NCBI GenBank assembly: GCA_023300545.1
Contig: JALZVT010000001.1
Location: 1-51,679, forward strand
Origin: Pseudomonadales bacterium
GTDB lineage: Bacteria; Pseudomonadota; Gammaproteobacteria; Pseudomonadales; Azotimanducaceae
DNA length: 51,679 nucleotides
Direction: 5' to 3'
The notes under the pieces are model-generated. The model worked only from the letters and a program-made list of their open reading frames with translations. It searched no databases and was not told the DNA's origin. The position numbers and the translations under genes are program-made. Numbering within the stretch: the stretch's first letter is position 1; each line of letters starts with the position of its first letter. Shown one piece after another: positions 8,148 through 17,455 of this stretch.

Positions 8148-8213
8148 AACTATTGCCCTGCGTCTCTGGCTGTGAAATCGAGACGCAGTTTAGCAGTTAC
8201 TGGACAGTGCGGC

Positions 8214-9875
8214 TTATGCCGGTAAGCGCATACCGCCAATCAATTCCATATTGCGCACATCGATGTCCACGACATAGGGGCCGCTACTCGCCGCCGCTGT
8301 TGCCAACGCAGCCTCAAGCCCTGCGGGCGACTCTACCCGTTCGCCCGCGCACCCCATTGACTTTGCCATGGCCGTAAAATCCATAAAGCCAAGGTCTGTT
8401 TCGTTAATGCGCCCCTCAAAACGGGAATTCTGTAAAAATCGCAATATGCCGTAACCGCCATCATTGAAAATACACACCGTCACAGGCAGTCCGTGCTGTG
8501 CGGCTGTTGCAAGCTCAGTTGCATGAAACAAAAACCCGCCGTCACCGTGAACCACAATTGTGCGCTTGCCCGTACCGGCAGCGGCACCCACCCCAAAAGG
8601 CAGCCCTGGTCCAATAGCTGCTGAGGTTGGGCTGATGGTGCAGCGCGGTGCTCGAATCGGAATCAACTGATTCGCCATAAAGTAGGCAGCTACCGTGCTG
8701 TCTCTCACCAACACGGTATCGGGTTCCATCGCATTACTGATCGCGGTGCAAATGCCACGAAAGTCGGGACCCAAACGCTCGCGCATTTTGCTCTTAACCG
8801 CATCGCCCGCCTGTAACAGGCCCGCGTTAAATTGCGCGTCATTTGGATTGGCCCCTGCCAGAAGCTCATGCAACGCATCAACCGCAGCGGCTGCATCGCC
8901 CTGCACTGTTACGGCGGCCCCGTGCACAAGATTGAGCACATTGTTATCGATGTCTATATGCACCAGCTCACCTGGCGGCACCAGCGCTTTGTTGCGCCCA
9001 TCAACACCGACTTGAAAACGAGTACCAATCGCAAGGGTCACGTCAGCGTCCTTCGCGGCCAGCAGCATGTCGGGCACCTGAAACAGATTACCAATGCACA
9101 GCTCGTGATCTTCGGGTACCGCGCCGCGGCCGTTCGGTGTCGTCAGAATAGGGGCACCCAATGCCTCAGCCAACGCCGTCACCTGCGGGCCAGCACCCAT
9201 AGCGCCCCCGCCCACCAAGATCACGCGCCGAGCAGCGCCACGCAGTTTTTCGGCCGCGCGCTGCAACTGATCATGCTGCAAGCCCGGATCACAGGGCGCA
9301 AGAACAGTGGCTATCTGGTTGTTTGACGCCGCTGCCGCGTATTGCAAATCGATCGGAATCTCGAGCGCACCGGGTTGCCAGCGTCCGCTCGACATGTCTG
9401 TCACTACAGCATCAAACAGCGGACCAATCTGGCCGGCGCTTGTGGGGCTCTCAACCCGGCGCGCCACGGTGCGCAGCATCGGCAACTGATTTTCGGCCTC
9501 ATGCACATAACCCGCACCCTTACCGTAAAAAGCTGTCTCGACCTGGCCTGTAATTAGCAGCACGCGGGAATTGGCGTACGCCGCTTCATACAACCCCGTA
9601 ACCGTATTGGTTGTACCGGGTCCAGTACTGGCAATGACCACACCCAGCTTCCCCGTTGCACGGGCATAACCATCTGCCGAATGGGTCGCAGCGCCTTCGT
9701 GCCGGGAATCAATCATCTGCGTGAAACCAAGCCGGTTAATGGCATCAATAATCGGCATATTGTGAATACTGATGATGCCAAACGCGTGGCGCACATCGTT
9801 ATCACGCAGCTTCTGCGCGATAAGTTCAGCGCCTGTCAGCATCGTATGGCTTGCTGATGAAGTTGTTTCGCTCAT
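8214..9875 (-). CDS. Thiamine-diphosphate-dependent enzyme, acetolactate synthase-like
   Basis: A 553-residue protein with the three-domain layout of ThDP enzymes of the acetolactate synthase/decarboxylase superfamily. The N-terminal pyrimidine-binding domain carries the catalytic glutamate in DSRHEGAATHSADGYARATG, a middle Rossmann-like domain follows (VGGGAMGAGPQV), and the C-terminal domain has the ThDP-Mg motif starting GDGGFLFHATELATAAQ and ending in FNDGGYG (about residues 442-475). Members decarboxylate or ligate 2-oxo acids; no acetolactate synthase small subunit is nearby, so a catabolic decarboxylase or a 2-oxo-acid lyase is as likely as branched-chain amino-acid synthesis. The gene is 66 bp upstream of the GNAT gene on the same strand and could be the first gene of that operon or a separate unit. 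Divergent from the epoxide hydrolase. Confidence 0.85.
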   Translation of the reverse strand: MSETTSSASHTMLTGAELIAQKLRDNDVRHAFGIISIHNMPIIDAINRLGFTQMIDSRHEGAATHSADGYARATGKLGVVIASTGPGTTNTVTGLYEAAYANSRVLLITGQVETAFYGKGAGYVHEAENQLPMLRTVARRVESPTSAGQIGPLFDAVVTDMSSGRWQPGALEIPIDLQYAAAASNNQIATVLAPCDPGLQHDQLQRAAEKLRGAARRVILVGGGAMGAGPQVTALAEALGAPILTTPNGRGAVPEDHELCIGNLFQVPDMLLAAKDADVTLAIGTRFQVGVDGRNKALVPPGELVHIDIDNNVLNLVHGAAVTVQGDAAAAVDALHELLAGANPNDAQFNAGLLQAGDAVKSKMRERLGPDFRGICTAISNAMEPDTVLVRDSTVAAYFMANQLIPIRAPRCTISPTSAAIGPGLPFGVGAAAGTGKRTIVVHGDGGFLFHATELATAAQHGLPVTVCIFNDGGYGILRFLQNSRFEGRINETDLGFMDFTAMAKSMGCAGERVESPAGLEAALATAAASSGPYVVDIDVRNMELIGGMRLPA

Positions 9876-10012
9876 GCTTGCTCTCTTAATTCCAAGTGTT
9901 ATCCCACTGGCTATTCATACGCTGAACTTAACCTTCACCGCAAGGCCTTCCCCGCAAGCTGCAGAATCCAATAGACTAGCAATCACGGGGAATCACAGCA
10001 CAGGCAGCAGCC

Positions 10013-11203
10013 ATGACCAGCAGCACAACAGCCACCGAAATCACGCCGTTCAAGATCAACGCAACCGAGGCCGCACTCGACGACCTCCGTCGACGGCTGC
10101 AGCACACTCGCTGGCCCGAGGCACAAACAGCCAACGATTGGAGCCAGGGCATACCGCTCAGTTACTTGCAGGAAGTCTGCGCCTACTGGGCCGACGGCTA
10201 CGATTGGCGCAGCAGCGAATCTCGGCTAAATCAATTCCCACAATTCACCACACCACTGACCACACCAAGCCAAAGTGCAAGCGAAACCCTTAACATTCAC
10301 TTCATTCACCAGCGCTCTCCGCATGACAATGCACAGCCATTGATCATGACCCACGGCTGGCCTGGCTCGATCGTTGAGTTTCACAAAGTGATCGATCAGC
10401 TCACAGACCCAACTCAGCACGGCGGCAGCGCAGAAGACGCCTTTCATGTGGTGTGCCCGTCTCTACCCGGCTATGGCTTTTCCGACAAGCCCACCAAAAC
10501 AGGTTGTGGCGTACAGAGCATTGCGAGCATGTGGAACGAGCTGATGGCGCGGTTAGGCTATGACAGCTACGTCGCCCAAGGCGGCGATTGGGGCTCTTCA
10601 GTAACCACAGCAATCGGTTTGCAGAACCTGGGCTCATGCAAAGCAATCCACGTCAACATGCCGAACGCCGGCGCAACAAAAGCCGCTCGCGAGAACCCGA
10701 ACGCTGCTGACAAAAATGCACTTGAACGTGCGATGTTTTATCAGCAATGGGATTCAGGGTATTCCAAACAACAGAGCACCCGACCACAAACTGTGGGCTA
10801 CGGGCTGGTAGATTCACCTTCTGGTCAAGCGGGCTGGATCATCGAAAAGTTTTTCGCCTGGACCGACTGCGACGGGCATCCCGAAAACGTGTTGACTCGC
10901 GACGAACTGCTCGACAACGTCATGCTCTATTGGCTACCAGCAACAGGCGCCTCGTCAGCCAGGCTCTACTGGGAGAGTTTTGGCAATGCGTTTGGTGCAG
11001 GTGCCAAAACCACCGTAGATATTCCGACCGGCTGTAGCATTTTCCCAAAAGAAATTGTCCCGACCCCGCGCTCCTGGGCAGAAACACGCTACACCAATAT
11101 TGCGTACTGGAATGAACTGGATAAAGGCGGCCACTTTGCCGCCTTTGAGCAGCCCGATGCCTTCGTTCGCGAGCTGCGTGCCTGTTTTCGAGCCATAACT
11201 TAA
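10013..11203 (+). CDS. Epoxide hydrolase (EHN-type alpha/beta hydrolase)
   Basis: A 396-residue cytosolic alpha/beta hydrolase with an N-terminal epoxide-hydrolase lid domain. Catalytic features are the oxyanion-hole motif HGWPGS (H114-S119), the nucleophile D192 in GGDWGSS, and the base H374 in KGGHFAAFEQPD near the C-terminus; lid tyrosines are plausible around 295-310. These enzymes open epoxides to diols through an alkyl-enzyme ester on the aspartate. Start is ATG at 10013. The gene is alone on its strand: a 137 bp spacer separates it from the divergent ThDP enzyme and a convergent OmpA-like gene follows after 24 bp. No adjacent monooxygenase was seen, so the natural epoxide is unknown. 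Confidence 0.9.
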   Translation: MTSSTTATEITPFKINATEAALDDLRRRLQHTRWPEAQTANDWSQGIPLSYLQEVCAYWADGYDWRSSESRLNQFPQFTTPLTTPSQSASETLNIHFIHQRSPHDNAQPLIMTHGWPGSIVEFHKVIDQLTDPTQHGGSAEDAFHVVCPSLPGYGFSDKPTKTGCGVQSIASMWNELMARLGYDSYVAQGGDWGSSVTTAIGLQNLGSCKAIHVNMPNAGATKAARENPNAADKNALERAMFYQQWDSGYSKQQSTRPQTVGYGLVDSPSGQAGWIIEKFFAWTDCDGHPENVLTRDELLDNVMLYWLPATGASSARLYWESFGNAFGAGAKTTVDIPTGCSIFPKEIVPTPRSWAETRYTNIAYWNELDKGGHFAAFEQPDAFVRELRACFRAIT

Positions 11204-11227
11204 TGGCCCGAATTGGCTACCTGAAAA

Positions 11228-11914
11228 TCAGGACTGGGTAATCGGCGCTAATTTCAGATCCACACGGCGGTTCTGCGCCCGACCGTTGGCTGAACCGTTA
11301 TCCGCAACAGGTTGGCTCTCACCACGCCCGAGCGCCACGACTCGCACGTCTGCAATGCCTCGACCGAGCAACAGATTACCCACGCTCATCGCGCGCTGTT
11401 CTGACAGGCTCTGGTTGTAATTCTCTGAACCCTGGCTATCGGTATGGCCCGCGATATCAATGTAGGTTTTGTCGTATTCAGCCAATACTTCGGCCACTGA
11501 ACCAAGAACACCGTGGAACTCAGACTTCACTGTTGAGCTGTTGGTATCAAAGGTAATGTTGCTTGGCATAGTCAGTACGAGTTCATCACCATCACGCACG
11601 ACGGAAACGCCAGTACCGGCAAGCTTCTTCGATAACTTGTTTTCCTGGGCATCCATATAGGCGCCAACAGCGGTTCCGGTCAGAGCGCCAATGCCGGCTC
11701 CTACCATCGCATGTTGCCGTCGCTCGGTGGCGTCATCACCGGTCAAGAGACCCGTCACCACACCCACTGCTGCGCCAATGGCAGCACCCTTGGCTTTGTT
11801 ATTCCAGCCACTCTGATCGTCGCCGCCGGTGCTTGCGCAACCCGATATAACACCGCCGAGTAACAAACTACCGGTCAGCACAACCGGGGTAAATCGCTGC
11901 ATTTTATTAACCAA
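11228..11914 (-). CDS. OmpA-family lipoprotein with glycine-zipper segment
   Basis: A 228-residue outer-membrane lipoprotein. A type II signal peptide ends at the lipobox ISGC (C26). It is followed by a glycine-zipper region (KAKGAAIGAAVGVVTGLLTG, then MVGAGIGALTGTAVGAYMD, about residues 40-90). The C-terminal OmpA peptidoglycan-binding domain has ITFDTNSSTV, IDIAGHTDSQGSENYNQSLS and NRRVDLKL. The protein probably tethers outer membrane to cell wall. The start is taken as TTG at 11914 because an AGGAGA lies 6-7 bases upstream; the in-frame ATG at 11902 would be about 19 bases from it. The domain order matches the YiaD-type family. It stands alone between convergent and divergently spaced neighbours. 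Confidence 0.92.
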   Translation of the reverse strand: MVNKMQRFTPVVLTGSLLLGGVISGCASTGGDDQSGWNNKAKGAAIGAAVGVVTGLLTGDDATERRQHAMVGAGIGALTGTAVGAYMDAQENKLSKKLAGTGVSVVRDGDELVLTMPSNITFDTNSSTVKSEFHGVLGSVAEVLAEYDKTYIDIAGHTDSQGSENYNQSLSEQRAMSVGNLLLGRGIADVRVVALGRGESQPVADNGSANGRAQNRRVDLKLAPITQS

Positions 11915-12041
11915 AGAAGCTCTCCTTTAACTGGCTATTGATGGGCGTAACTTGCCCTCACCATGGCCAAAGGACCGTGCGCTAGTTCACGCCGCAACGG
12001 TTCGTAACAGTTAGCCCTACAACATCAGCAAGTAACCTGAG

Positions 12042-15000
12042 CTAACGAGACAGCGGCTTTACATCCTCGCCAGACACACCCACCGGTGGCAGTGGCGCCG
12101 CCCTTAATGGTGCTATGGGCGCGGCTTTGAGTTTCGCCTGCAAGCGCGTAACAGCGGCTTCAATTTGCGCATCACGACCACTAAACAACGCCACCGGCGG
12201 ATTGATGACGCGCACATCAGGGCTCACCCCCCGGCCTTCCAGCAACCAACTGCCGCTCAGCGAATACTGTGGCAACTCAGCCACCCGTGCGATGCCTCGA
12301 TCACTCAATCGATTCCTGTCGGTCAACCAAATTCCCGCACCAGCTGTGCGTGTACCCAGCAGTTCCGCAAGCCCCAGCGCTTTGGCCCCTGCTGCAAAGG
12401 TCTCACCGTCGGAATAGGTTCTTTCATTGATGAGTACCAGCACATGACCACGATAGGCTTGTTGCATGTTGGTACCCGCCGCGCGACCTTCTGGCGATTG
12501 CCAGAACGACCAGGCCTGTCGCTGTAGCGCATTCAACAGCCAGCTGTCGACATTACCGCCGCGGTTGCCGCGAACATCGATGATCATGCCGCCCTTATCG
12601 AGCTGAGCATAAAAATCACGAGCAAAGCTTGCGACATCGCGACCGACCATGGCGTTGAGATGCAGATAACCAATATCGTCATCGCTCAACCGCGCAACCT
12701 GCCGCGCATTTCCCTGCACCCAGTGGCCGTAACGCAAACGTCGCAGACCACCTGCGCCAACCGGAGTAACCAACACGGAGCGACGCTGCCTGCCGTTTAG
12801 TATGTCAAGCCGAACTTGCTGGTTGGCCTTGGTGGCAAGAGAGCTCGCAACGTCGGCCAGAGTCTTCACTGCCCTGCCATCAACTGCCGTAATCACCTCG
12901 CCAACACTGACGTTAACGCCAGGCTGCAACAGCGGACCGAGTGTGTCAGGCAAATCGGCCTCGCCCTGATAAATAGTTTGCACAGACAGGCCGTCACTAA
13001 CAGGCACTAATTCGGCCCCCAGGTATGCAGCCGGACCGGTCTCGGGATCACGCGGCAGATCCCCTGCGCCTACCTGGCTGTGCAATATGCCGAGCTGGGA
13101 CGTCATCTGTTTCATGAGGTCACTCAGCTCATCGCGGTGGCCCACGCGATCGAGTAGTGGCAATTGCTGCGCCAGCACGGCGGGCCAATCGAGCCCGCGT
13201 AACTTTGAATCGTATGCAAAATCGCGATGCAAACGCCATGCGTCCAGCAACTGCTGACGCCATTCAGCAGCCGGTTCGATGCGCAACCGCCAATCCGCGA
13301 TACGTACGGTGTGCTGTGCTAGCTCGTCGGGCAGCTTGTCACTCGCTGGCACCAACAGCAGCGTCACCGCCGACTGCTTACCACGCCGCAGAAACAGTGT
13401 TTTGCCATCATGAGTCAACTCAAAATCGGTTAGGTCCGGCGCAAGTACCTCAGCCTCGGCCTTGTCACCGCCGGCAACCGAATCCAGCTTTATACTAGTT
13501 AGCGTAAACCCCTTGTCGGGGTCTGTGCCCGCCAATACATAGACAAATTCTTTATTGGCAGCGAGGGCCAGCACGTTTTCTGGTGGCGTCGGTATCGGCC
13601 AGAGTCGCGCTGCAAGTCCCGCAAACGCAATGATGGTGTCTTGCCGTGACGCCTCAGTACCTTTAGCAGATTTAACTGTGGGCTTTTTGGCTTTTTTCTT
13701 TTGTGCAGATTCAGCTGTTTGTAAAGATTCAGCCGCCGGTGCAAACGCAAAGTCTGCTGCAGGGTCTAGTTGCAGGGCAAACAGGCGCGAACGTTTGTCA
13801 AAGGCAGGCCCCATGTTCCGATCCCCCCAAGGCGAGCTGGGCGCAGGATCGAAGTGCCGATCGCTGGCAAAGTACAGCCACTTGCCATCGTGACTGAAGG
13901 CAGGTGCATGCGACTCGTATTTCTCGCTGGTCACTATCTGCCCATCGCCCGTCTCGGTGTCGATGATATGAATACGCCGGATGTCACGCTTGTCATAGCC
14001 GCTAAACGCCAGATAGCGGCCTGCAGGTGACCAGCTGTAACCGCTAAAAGGATGATCGCCAGCCGACTCGCTGCTGGCAATCTGGGTTTTGCGCAATGTC
14101 GCCAGATTGACCAACCACAGCCGCCCACGCTTGTCGTCGAAGACCAGGTGCTTGCGCTCAGGAGACAGCTGCAGCGACCACAGATGCGCCTCAACATCAC
14201 CCACCAGGCGCTCACCTGCCCCTGCACCGTCCGCGGGAAATCGCCAGATCTCACTCACCGTATTGGTGTCAATGATGGAGTAGGCCCAGTTGCCCGAGGT
14301 CACAGTGCCCCGCGCACGTGCCGTTGGCGCCACGGCATACTCTATACGTCGCTGGGTGCCAGTAAACGCGCGCACAGAATGGCCGCGAGCAGTGAAGGTG
14401 ACACTGTTACCCGCGGCACCAATGCGCGCAGACTCCAGGTAGTCGAGTGGGTTGGTCAGATAACGAGGGCGCAGCGGATCACGGTCGCTGATCAATTCGA
14501 GAGCGAGTTTGGTCTGCTCGTTACGGGCAATGTCGTGCAGATAAATATCGGCACCACGCTGATAGACGATACGGCCATTGTGTAACCCAGGCGTCGCCAG
14601 CTGCCCTGTTGTATAGCCTGTGTGCTGCTGCGGCGCACCGCCGCCCGCGGCAACCGACCACAGGTTGTCAGCCCCGGACTTGTCACTCACAAAGTAGACA
14701 CGGCCGTTCCACCACATGGGCGCACGAATAGGCGCAGCAAAGTCAGCCAGTAAACGTTCTGCTTCAGTGGGTGTTCCTGCATTTTCGGGTAGCGACCAGC
14801 GCCACAGTTGCGCCATACGACCGCCGCGATAGTGCACCGCGTTATCTGAACTCAAGGCGAGACCAAACCGGTTGAAAAACAGCGTCTTGCTCTGATCATC
14901 AAGCGTAGCCAGATTGGCCTCAGCCAGCGGCAGCGTAGCAATGGCACCCGTGATGGTATCCAGTCGCTTGATGCGCTGCGCGCCCGGCCCGGGTACATTG

Positions 15001-15398
15001 CGAGACACATACAAAACCTGCTTCGCGTCAAACCAACCAACAGCTGTGACGCCACCATTCTCAAAAGTGAGCCTTCTGGGCTTGCCGCCTGAACTGGGCA
15101 TTGCATACAGATCACCGGCACTCTCATAGCGCGCGACAAACACCAGTGTTTTACCGTCCGGAGACAGCACCGGATGACTTTCCAGCTCTTCGTGAGAAGT
15201 CAGTCGAACGGCCGGTGTTCCAGGTTGGCCGTCGACATCGATTTCACTGCGCCAGAGGTCGCCCTCGCTGGCAAACACCAGCGTGTTGTCATGCAGTGCA
15301 GGCCAGCGGTAATAACCGGTTTCAAAGGCACTGGCTGCCACATTCACAAAAACACCTGCGCACAGCAAAACGCGTGCGATCTGTTTTATTCGATTCAT
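12042..15398 (-). CDS. Tricorn-like S41 peptidase, exported
   Basis: An 1118-residue protein with a signal peptide (ATG at 15398, hydrophobic core, cleavage around ASA near residue 24). N-terminal half: WD40/TolB-like beta-propeller repeats (DGKTLVFVARYESAGDLYAM, SPERKHLVFDD, SPAGRYLAFSGYDKRDIRRI, SHDGKWLYFASDRH). A lysine-rich low-complexity insert lies near residues 560-590. Then comes a tricorn C1 helical domain, a PDZ domain (PGVNVSVGEVITAVDGRAVKTLADV), and the C2 catalytic core with DVRGNRGGNVDSW and NERTYSDGETF, where S996 is the predicted nucleophile followed by aspartate. Tricorn-family proteases trim peptides; bacterial members are often periplasmic. It may be in the same transcript as the FAH-family gene (51 bp gap). 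Confidence 0.92.
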   Translation of the reverse strand: MNRIKQIARVLLCAGVFVNVAASAFETGYYRWPALHDNTLVFASEGDLWRSEIDVDGQPGTPAVRLTSHEELESHPVLSPDGKTLVFVARYESAGDLYAMPSSGGKPRRLTFENGGVTAVGWFDAKQVLYVSRNVPGPGAQRIKRLDTITGAIATLPLAEANLATLDDQSKTLFFNRFGLALSSDNAVHYRGGRMAQLWRWSLPENAGTPTEAERLLADFAAPIRAPMWWNGRVYFVSDKSGADNLWSVAAGGGAPQQHTGYTTGQLATPGLHNGRIVYQRGADIYLHDIARNEQTKLALELISDRDPLRPRYLTNPLDYLESARIGAAGNSVTFTARGHSVRAFTGTQRRIEYAVAPTARARGTVTSGNWAYSIIDTNTVSEIWRFPADGAGAGERLVGDVEAHLWSLQLSPERKHLVFDDKRGRLWLVNLATLRKTQIASSESAGDHPFSGYSWSPAGRYLAFSGYDKRDIRRIHIIDTETGDGQIVTSEKYESHAPAFSHDGKWLYFASDRHFDPAPSSPWGDRNMGPAFDKRSRLFALQLDPAADFAFAPAAESLQTAESAQKKKAKKPTVKSAKGTEASRQDTIIAFAGLAARLWPIPTPPENVLALAANKEFVYVLAGTDPDKGFTLTSIKLDSVAGGDKAEAEVLAPDLTDFELTHDGKTLFLRRGKQSAVTLLLVPASDKLPDELAQHTVRIADWRLRIEPAAEWRQQLLDAWRLHRDFAYDSKLRGLDWPAVLAQQLPLLDRVGHRDELSDLMKQMTSQLGILHSQVGAGDLPRDPETGPAAYLGAELVPVSDGLSVQTIYQGEADLPDTLGPLLQPGVNVSVGEVITAVDGRAVKTLADVASSLATKANQQVRLDILNGRQRRSVLVTPVGAGGLRRLRYGHWVQGNARQVARLSDDDIGYLHLNAMVGRDVASFARDFYAQLDKGGMIIDVRGNRGGNVDSWLLNALQRQAWSFWQSPEGRAAGTNMQQAYRGHVLVLINERTYSDGETFAAGAKALGLAELLGTRTAGAGIWLTDRNRLSDRGIARVAELPQYSLSGSWLLEGRGVSPDVRVINPPVALFSGRDAQIEAAVTRLQAKLKAAPIAPLRAAPLPPVGVSGEDVKPLSR

Positions 15399-15449
15399 CC
15401 GCACCGTTCTCCAGCAGCGTTGTTTTTTGTTGAGCAGACCGTCTGGCGG

Positions 15450-16283
15450 TTAGCCGACGTCTACTTTGTTGCTAAGCACGCCAATAGGCTGCACTTCGAT
15501 TTCGATCAGGTCGCCGGCATCCATGAACACTGGCGGCTTACGCGCCGCGCCCACCCCACCCGGTGTGCCGGTAACAATGACATCACCGGCTTCAAGTTCA
15601 ATCCAAGTCGAGCAAAACTCTATAAGCTCTTGAAAATTAAATATCATTAGGGCAGAGGATGCGTCTTGCATCACCTCGCCGTTGAGGCGTGTGGTGAGCT
15701 GCATCTGATACGGATCCCCCACCTCATCAGGCGTCATCATCCAAGGGCCAAAGCCGCCGGTGGCTGCAAAATTCTTGCCGGGCGTGAACTGACTGGTGAA
15801 GCGTTGCCAGTCGCGCACACTGCCGTCGTTGTAAATGCTGTAACCCGCCACGTGGGACAGCGCGTCTGCCTGGGAAATACGCCGGCCAGGCTTGCCAATA
15901 ATCAGCGCAATCTCACCTTCAAAATCGAGATTATTCGATTCGAGCGGGCGCAACATCGGCTGCTCATGCCCCATCTGTGCTGCCGCAAAACGGCAGAAGA
16001 TCGTGGGCTTGGCATCGCCATCACCACGGCCAGTTTCTTCCCGATGGGCGTGATAGTTAAGCCCCGCGCAGAGAATTTTATTGGGCTGGGTGATGACCGG
16101 GCAGTATTCCACAGCACTTAACGCATGCCGTGGGCCAGCAACCTCGCCCAGTATGGTCAGCGCATCCGCAGCAATCGCAGCCTTCAAGGAATCATGACCG
16201 TTACCAGCCACATCGATCACCTGGTCATTAATGACATAGCCAAACGACTCTACACCGCCAACCTTGAAGGTCATCCACCGCAT
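15450..16283 (-). CDS. Fumarylacetoacetate hydrolase family protein
   Basis: A 277-residue FAH-fold enzyme. Metal ligands are in LDFEGEIALIIGK (D120, E122, E124); other family marks are ILCAGLNYHAHREE, NDGSVRDWQ, GKNFAATGGFGPW and VIVTGTPGGVGAARKPP. Family members cleave or decarboxylate 2-oxo/acylpyruvate-type C-C bonds or hydrate 2-keto-4-pentenoates in degradation routes. Start is ATG at 16283 with AGGA eight bases upstream; the leader contains an unusual hexanucleotide tandem repeat. It is 55 bp downstream of the zinc alcohol dehydrogenase and in the PdxA operon, suggesting a small catabolic pathway. The particular substrate cannot be assigned. Confidence 0.9.
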   Translation of the reverse strand: MRWMTFKVGGVESFGYVINDQVIDVAGNGHDSLKAAIAADALTILGEVAGPRHALSAVEYCPVITQPNKILCAGLNYHAHREETGRGDGDAKPTIFCRFAAAQMGHEQPMLRPLESNNLDFEGEIALIIGKPGRRISQADALSHVAGYSIYNDGSVRDWQRFTSQFTPGKNFAATGGFGPWMMTPDEVGDPYQMQLTTRLNGEVMQDASSALMIFNFQELIEFCSTWIELEAGDVIVTGTPGGVGAARKPPVFMDAGDLIEIEVQPIGVLSNKVDVG

Positions 16284-16292
16284 ACTGTTTTC

Positions 16293-16328
16293 CTATCTCT
16301 ATCTCTATCTTTATCTCTACCTCTACCT
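16293..16328 (-). repeat. Hexanucleotide tandem repeat in leader of FAH-family gene
   Basis: Six 6-bp units in a row: on the plus strand CTATCT three times, TTATCT once and CTACCT twice. On the coding (minus) strand this is AGGTAG/AGATAG purine-rich repeats ending nine bases before the FAH-family ATG, and the last unit supplies the AGG of the AGGA ribosome-binding site. It fills most of the 55 bp between the alcohol dehydrogenase stop and the FAH start. Nothing like it occurs elsewhere in the window. Confidence 0.9.
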
Positions 16329-16338
16329 AGCTCGCCAA

Positions 16339-17424
16339 CTACTCATCAAACATAATGACGCTGCGCGCCACTTCGCCGGTTTCGAGCGCCAGCAGCGCGT
16401 CGTTCACATCAGCGAGTTTGATACGGCTCGAGACCAGATCGTCGAGGTGCAGTCGCCCCTGCAAATACAGGTCAACATAGCGCGGCATATCAACGCGGAA
16501 TCGGTTAGAACCCATAAACGAACCTTGCAGCGTCTTCTCTGACAGCAACTCGGGCCCATGAATAGACACCATGTCACCCGGCGGAATCATGCCAATCACA
16601 GTGGCCGTGCCACCAGCGCGCAGCATCTTGAACGCCTGCTCTGCGGTTTGTTTTAAGCCGATCGCTTCGAATGAGTAATGCACCCCGCCACCCGTCAGCT
16701 CCCGCACTTGCTCAACGGCGTCACCGTCGCCAGCGTTGATAACGTCGGTTGCGCCAAATTTGCGGGCGAGTTCCAGTTTGGACGGCACCATATCGACCGC
16801 AATAACCCGCGCAGCACCAGCAATGTAGGCGCCATTGATACAAGACAGGCCAATGCCGCCACAGCCGATGACGGCGACCGTTGAACCCGCCTCAACGTCA
16901 GCGGTGTGAATAACAGCACCCACACCCGTGGTAACGCCACAGCCGATCAGCGCGGCACGATCCAGCGGCATGTCCTTGCGAATCTTTGCCACCGCATGCT
17001 CATGCACCAGCATGTACTCAGCAAAGGACCCAAGGCTTGCAAACTGACCGACACGAGCTTCGGGCGTGCCTAATCGGGGTTCGTCTTCCGCGTCGCGGTT
17101 GAGTTCGGGTTCCTGACAGAGCGACATGTGGCCAGTCAGACAAAATTCGCAGTGCCCACAGAAAACGGACAGACAGGTGATCACGTGATCGCCCGGTTTA
17201 ACGTAATGCACGTCTGCGCCAACCTGCTCGACAACACCGGCACTCTCGTGGCCCAACACCAGCGGAAACTGACCGGGGTAAGTACCGTTGTAGAAGTGCA
17301 TGTCGCTGTGACACACCCCGGCAGCCACAGTGCGCACCAACACTTCACGCGGACCCGGCTTTGAAATAGCCACCTCTTCGATTTCCATCGGGGTGTTTAC
17401 TTGGCGTAATACGGCGGCTTTCAT
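16339..17424 (-). CDS. Zinc-dependent alcohol dehydrogenase (MDR family)
   Basis: A 361-residue medium-chain dehydrogenase. Catalytic zinc ligands are C38 (GVCHSDMHF), H59-E60 (LGHESAG) and C161 (CGVTTGVGAV). The structural zinc lobe has C89, C92, C95 and C103 (FCGHCEFCLTGHMSLC). The NAD(P)-binding motif is VIGCGGIG (about 184-191) with the aspartate in VIAVDM. It resembles class III/formaldehyde-dehydrogenase-related and acyl-alcohol-oxidising subfamilies. The start is ATG at 17424, supported by GGAG about seven bases upstream. The frame stays open far upstream to 17838, but that part overlaps pdxA and does not look like protein. It lies 31 bp after pdxA and before the FAH-family gene. Probable role: oxidation of an alcohol intermediate in the same pathway. 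Confidence 0.92.
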   Translation of the reverse strand: MKAAVLRQVNTPMEIEEVAISKPGPREVLVRTVAAGVCHSDMHFYNGTYPGQFPLVLGHESAGVVEQVGADVHYVKPGDHVITCLSVFCGHCEFCLTGHMSLCQEPELNRDAEDEPRLGTPEARVGQFASLGSFAEYMLVHEHAVAKIRKDMPLDRAALIGCGVTTGVGAVIHTADVEAGSTVAVIGCGGIGLSCINGAYIAGAARVIAVDMVPSKLELARKFGATDVINAGDGDAVEQVRELTGGGVHYSFEAIGLKQTAEQAFKMLRAGGTATVIGMIPPGDMVSIHGPELLSEKTLQGSFMGSNRFRVDMPRYVDLYLQGRLHLDDLVSSRIKLADVNDALLALETGEVARSVIMFDE

Positions 17425-17455
17425 TGCGACTCCATCTCTTAAAACAAATAACCGC

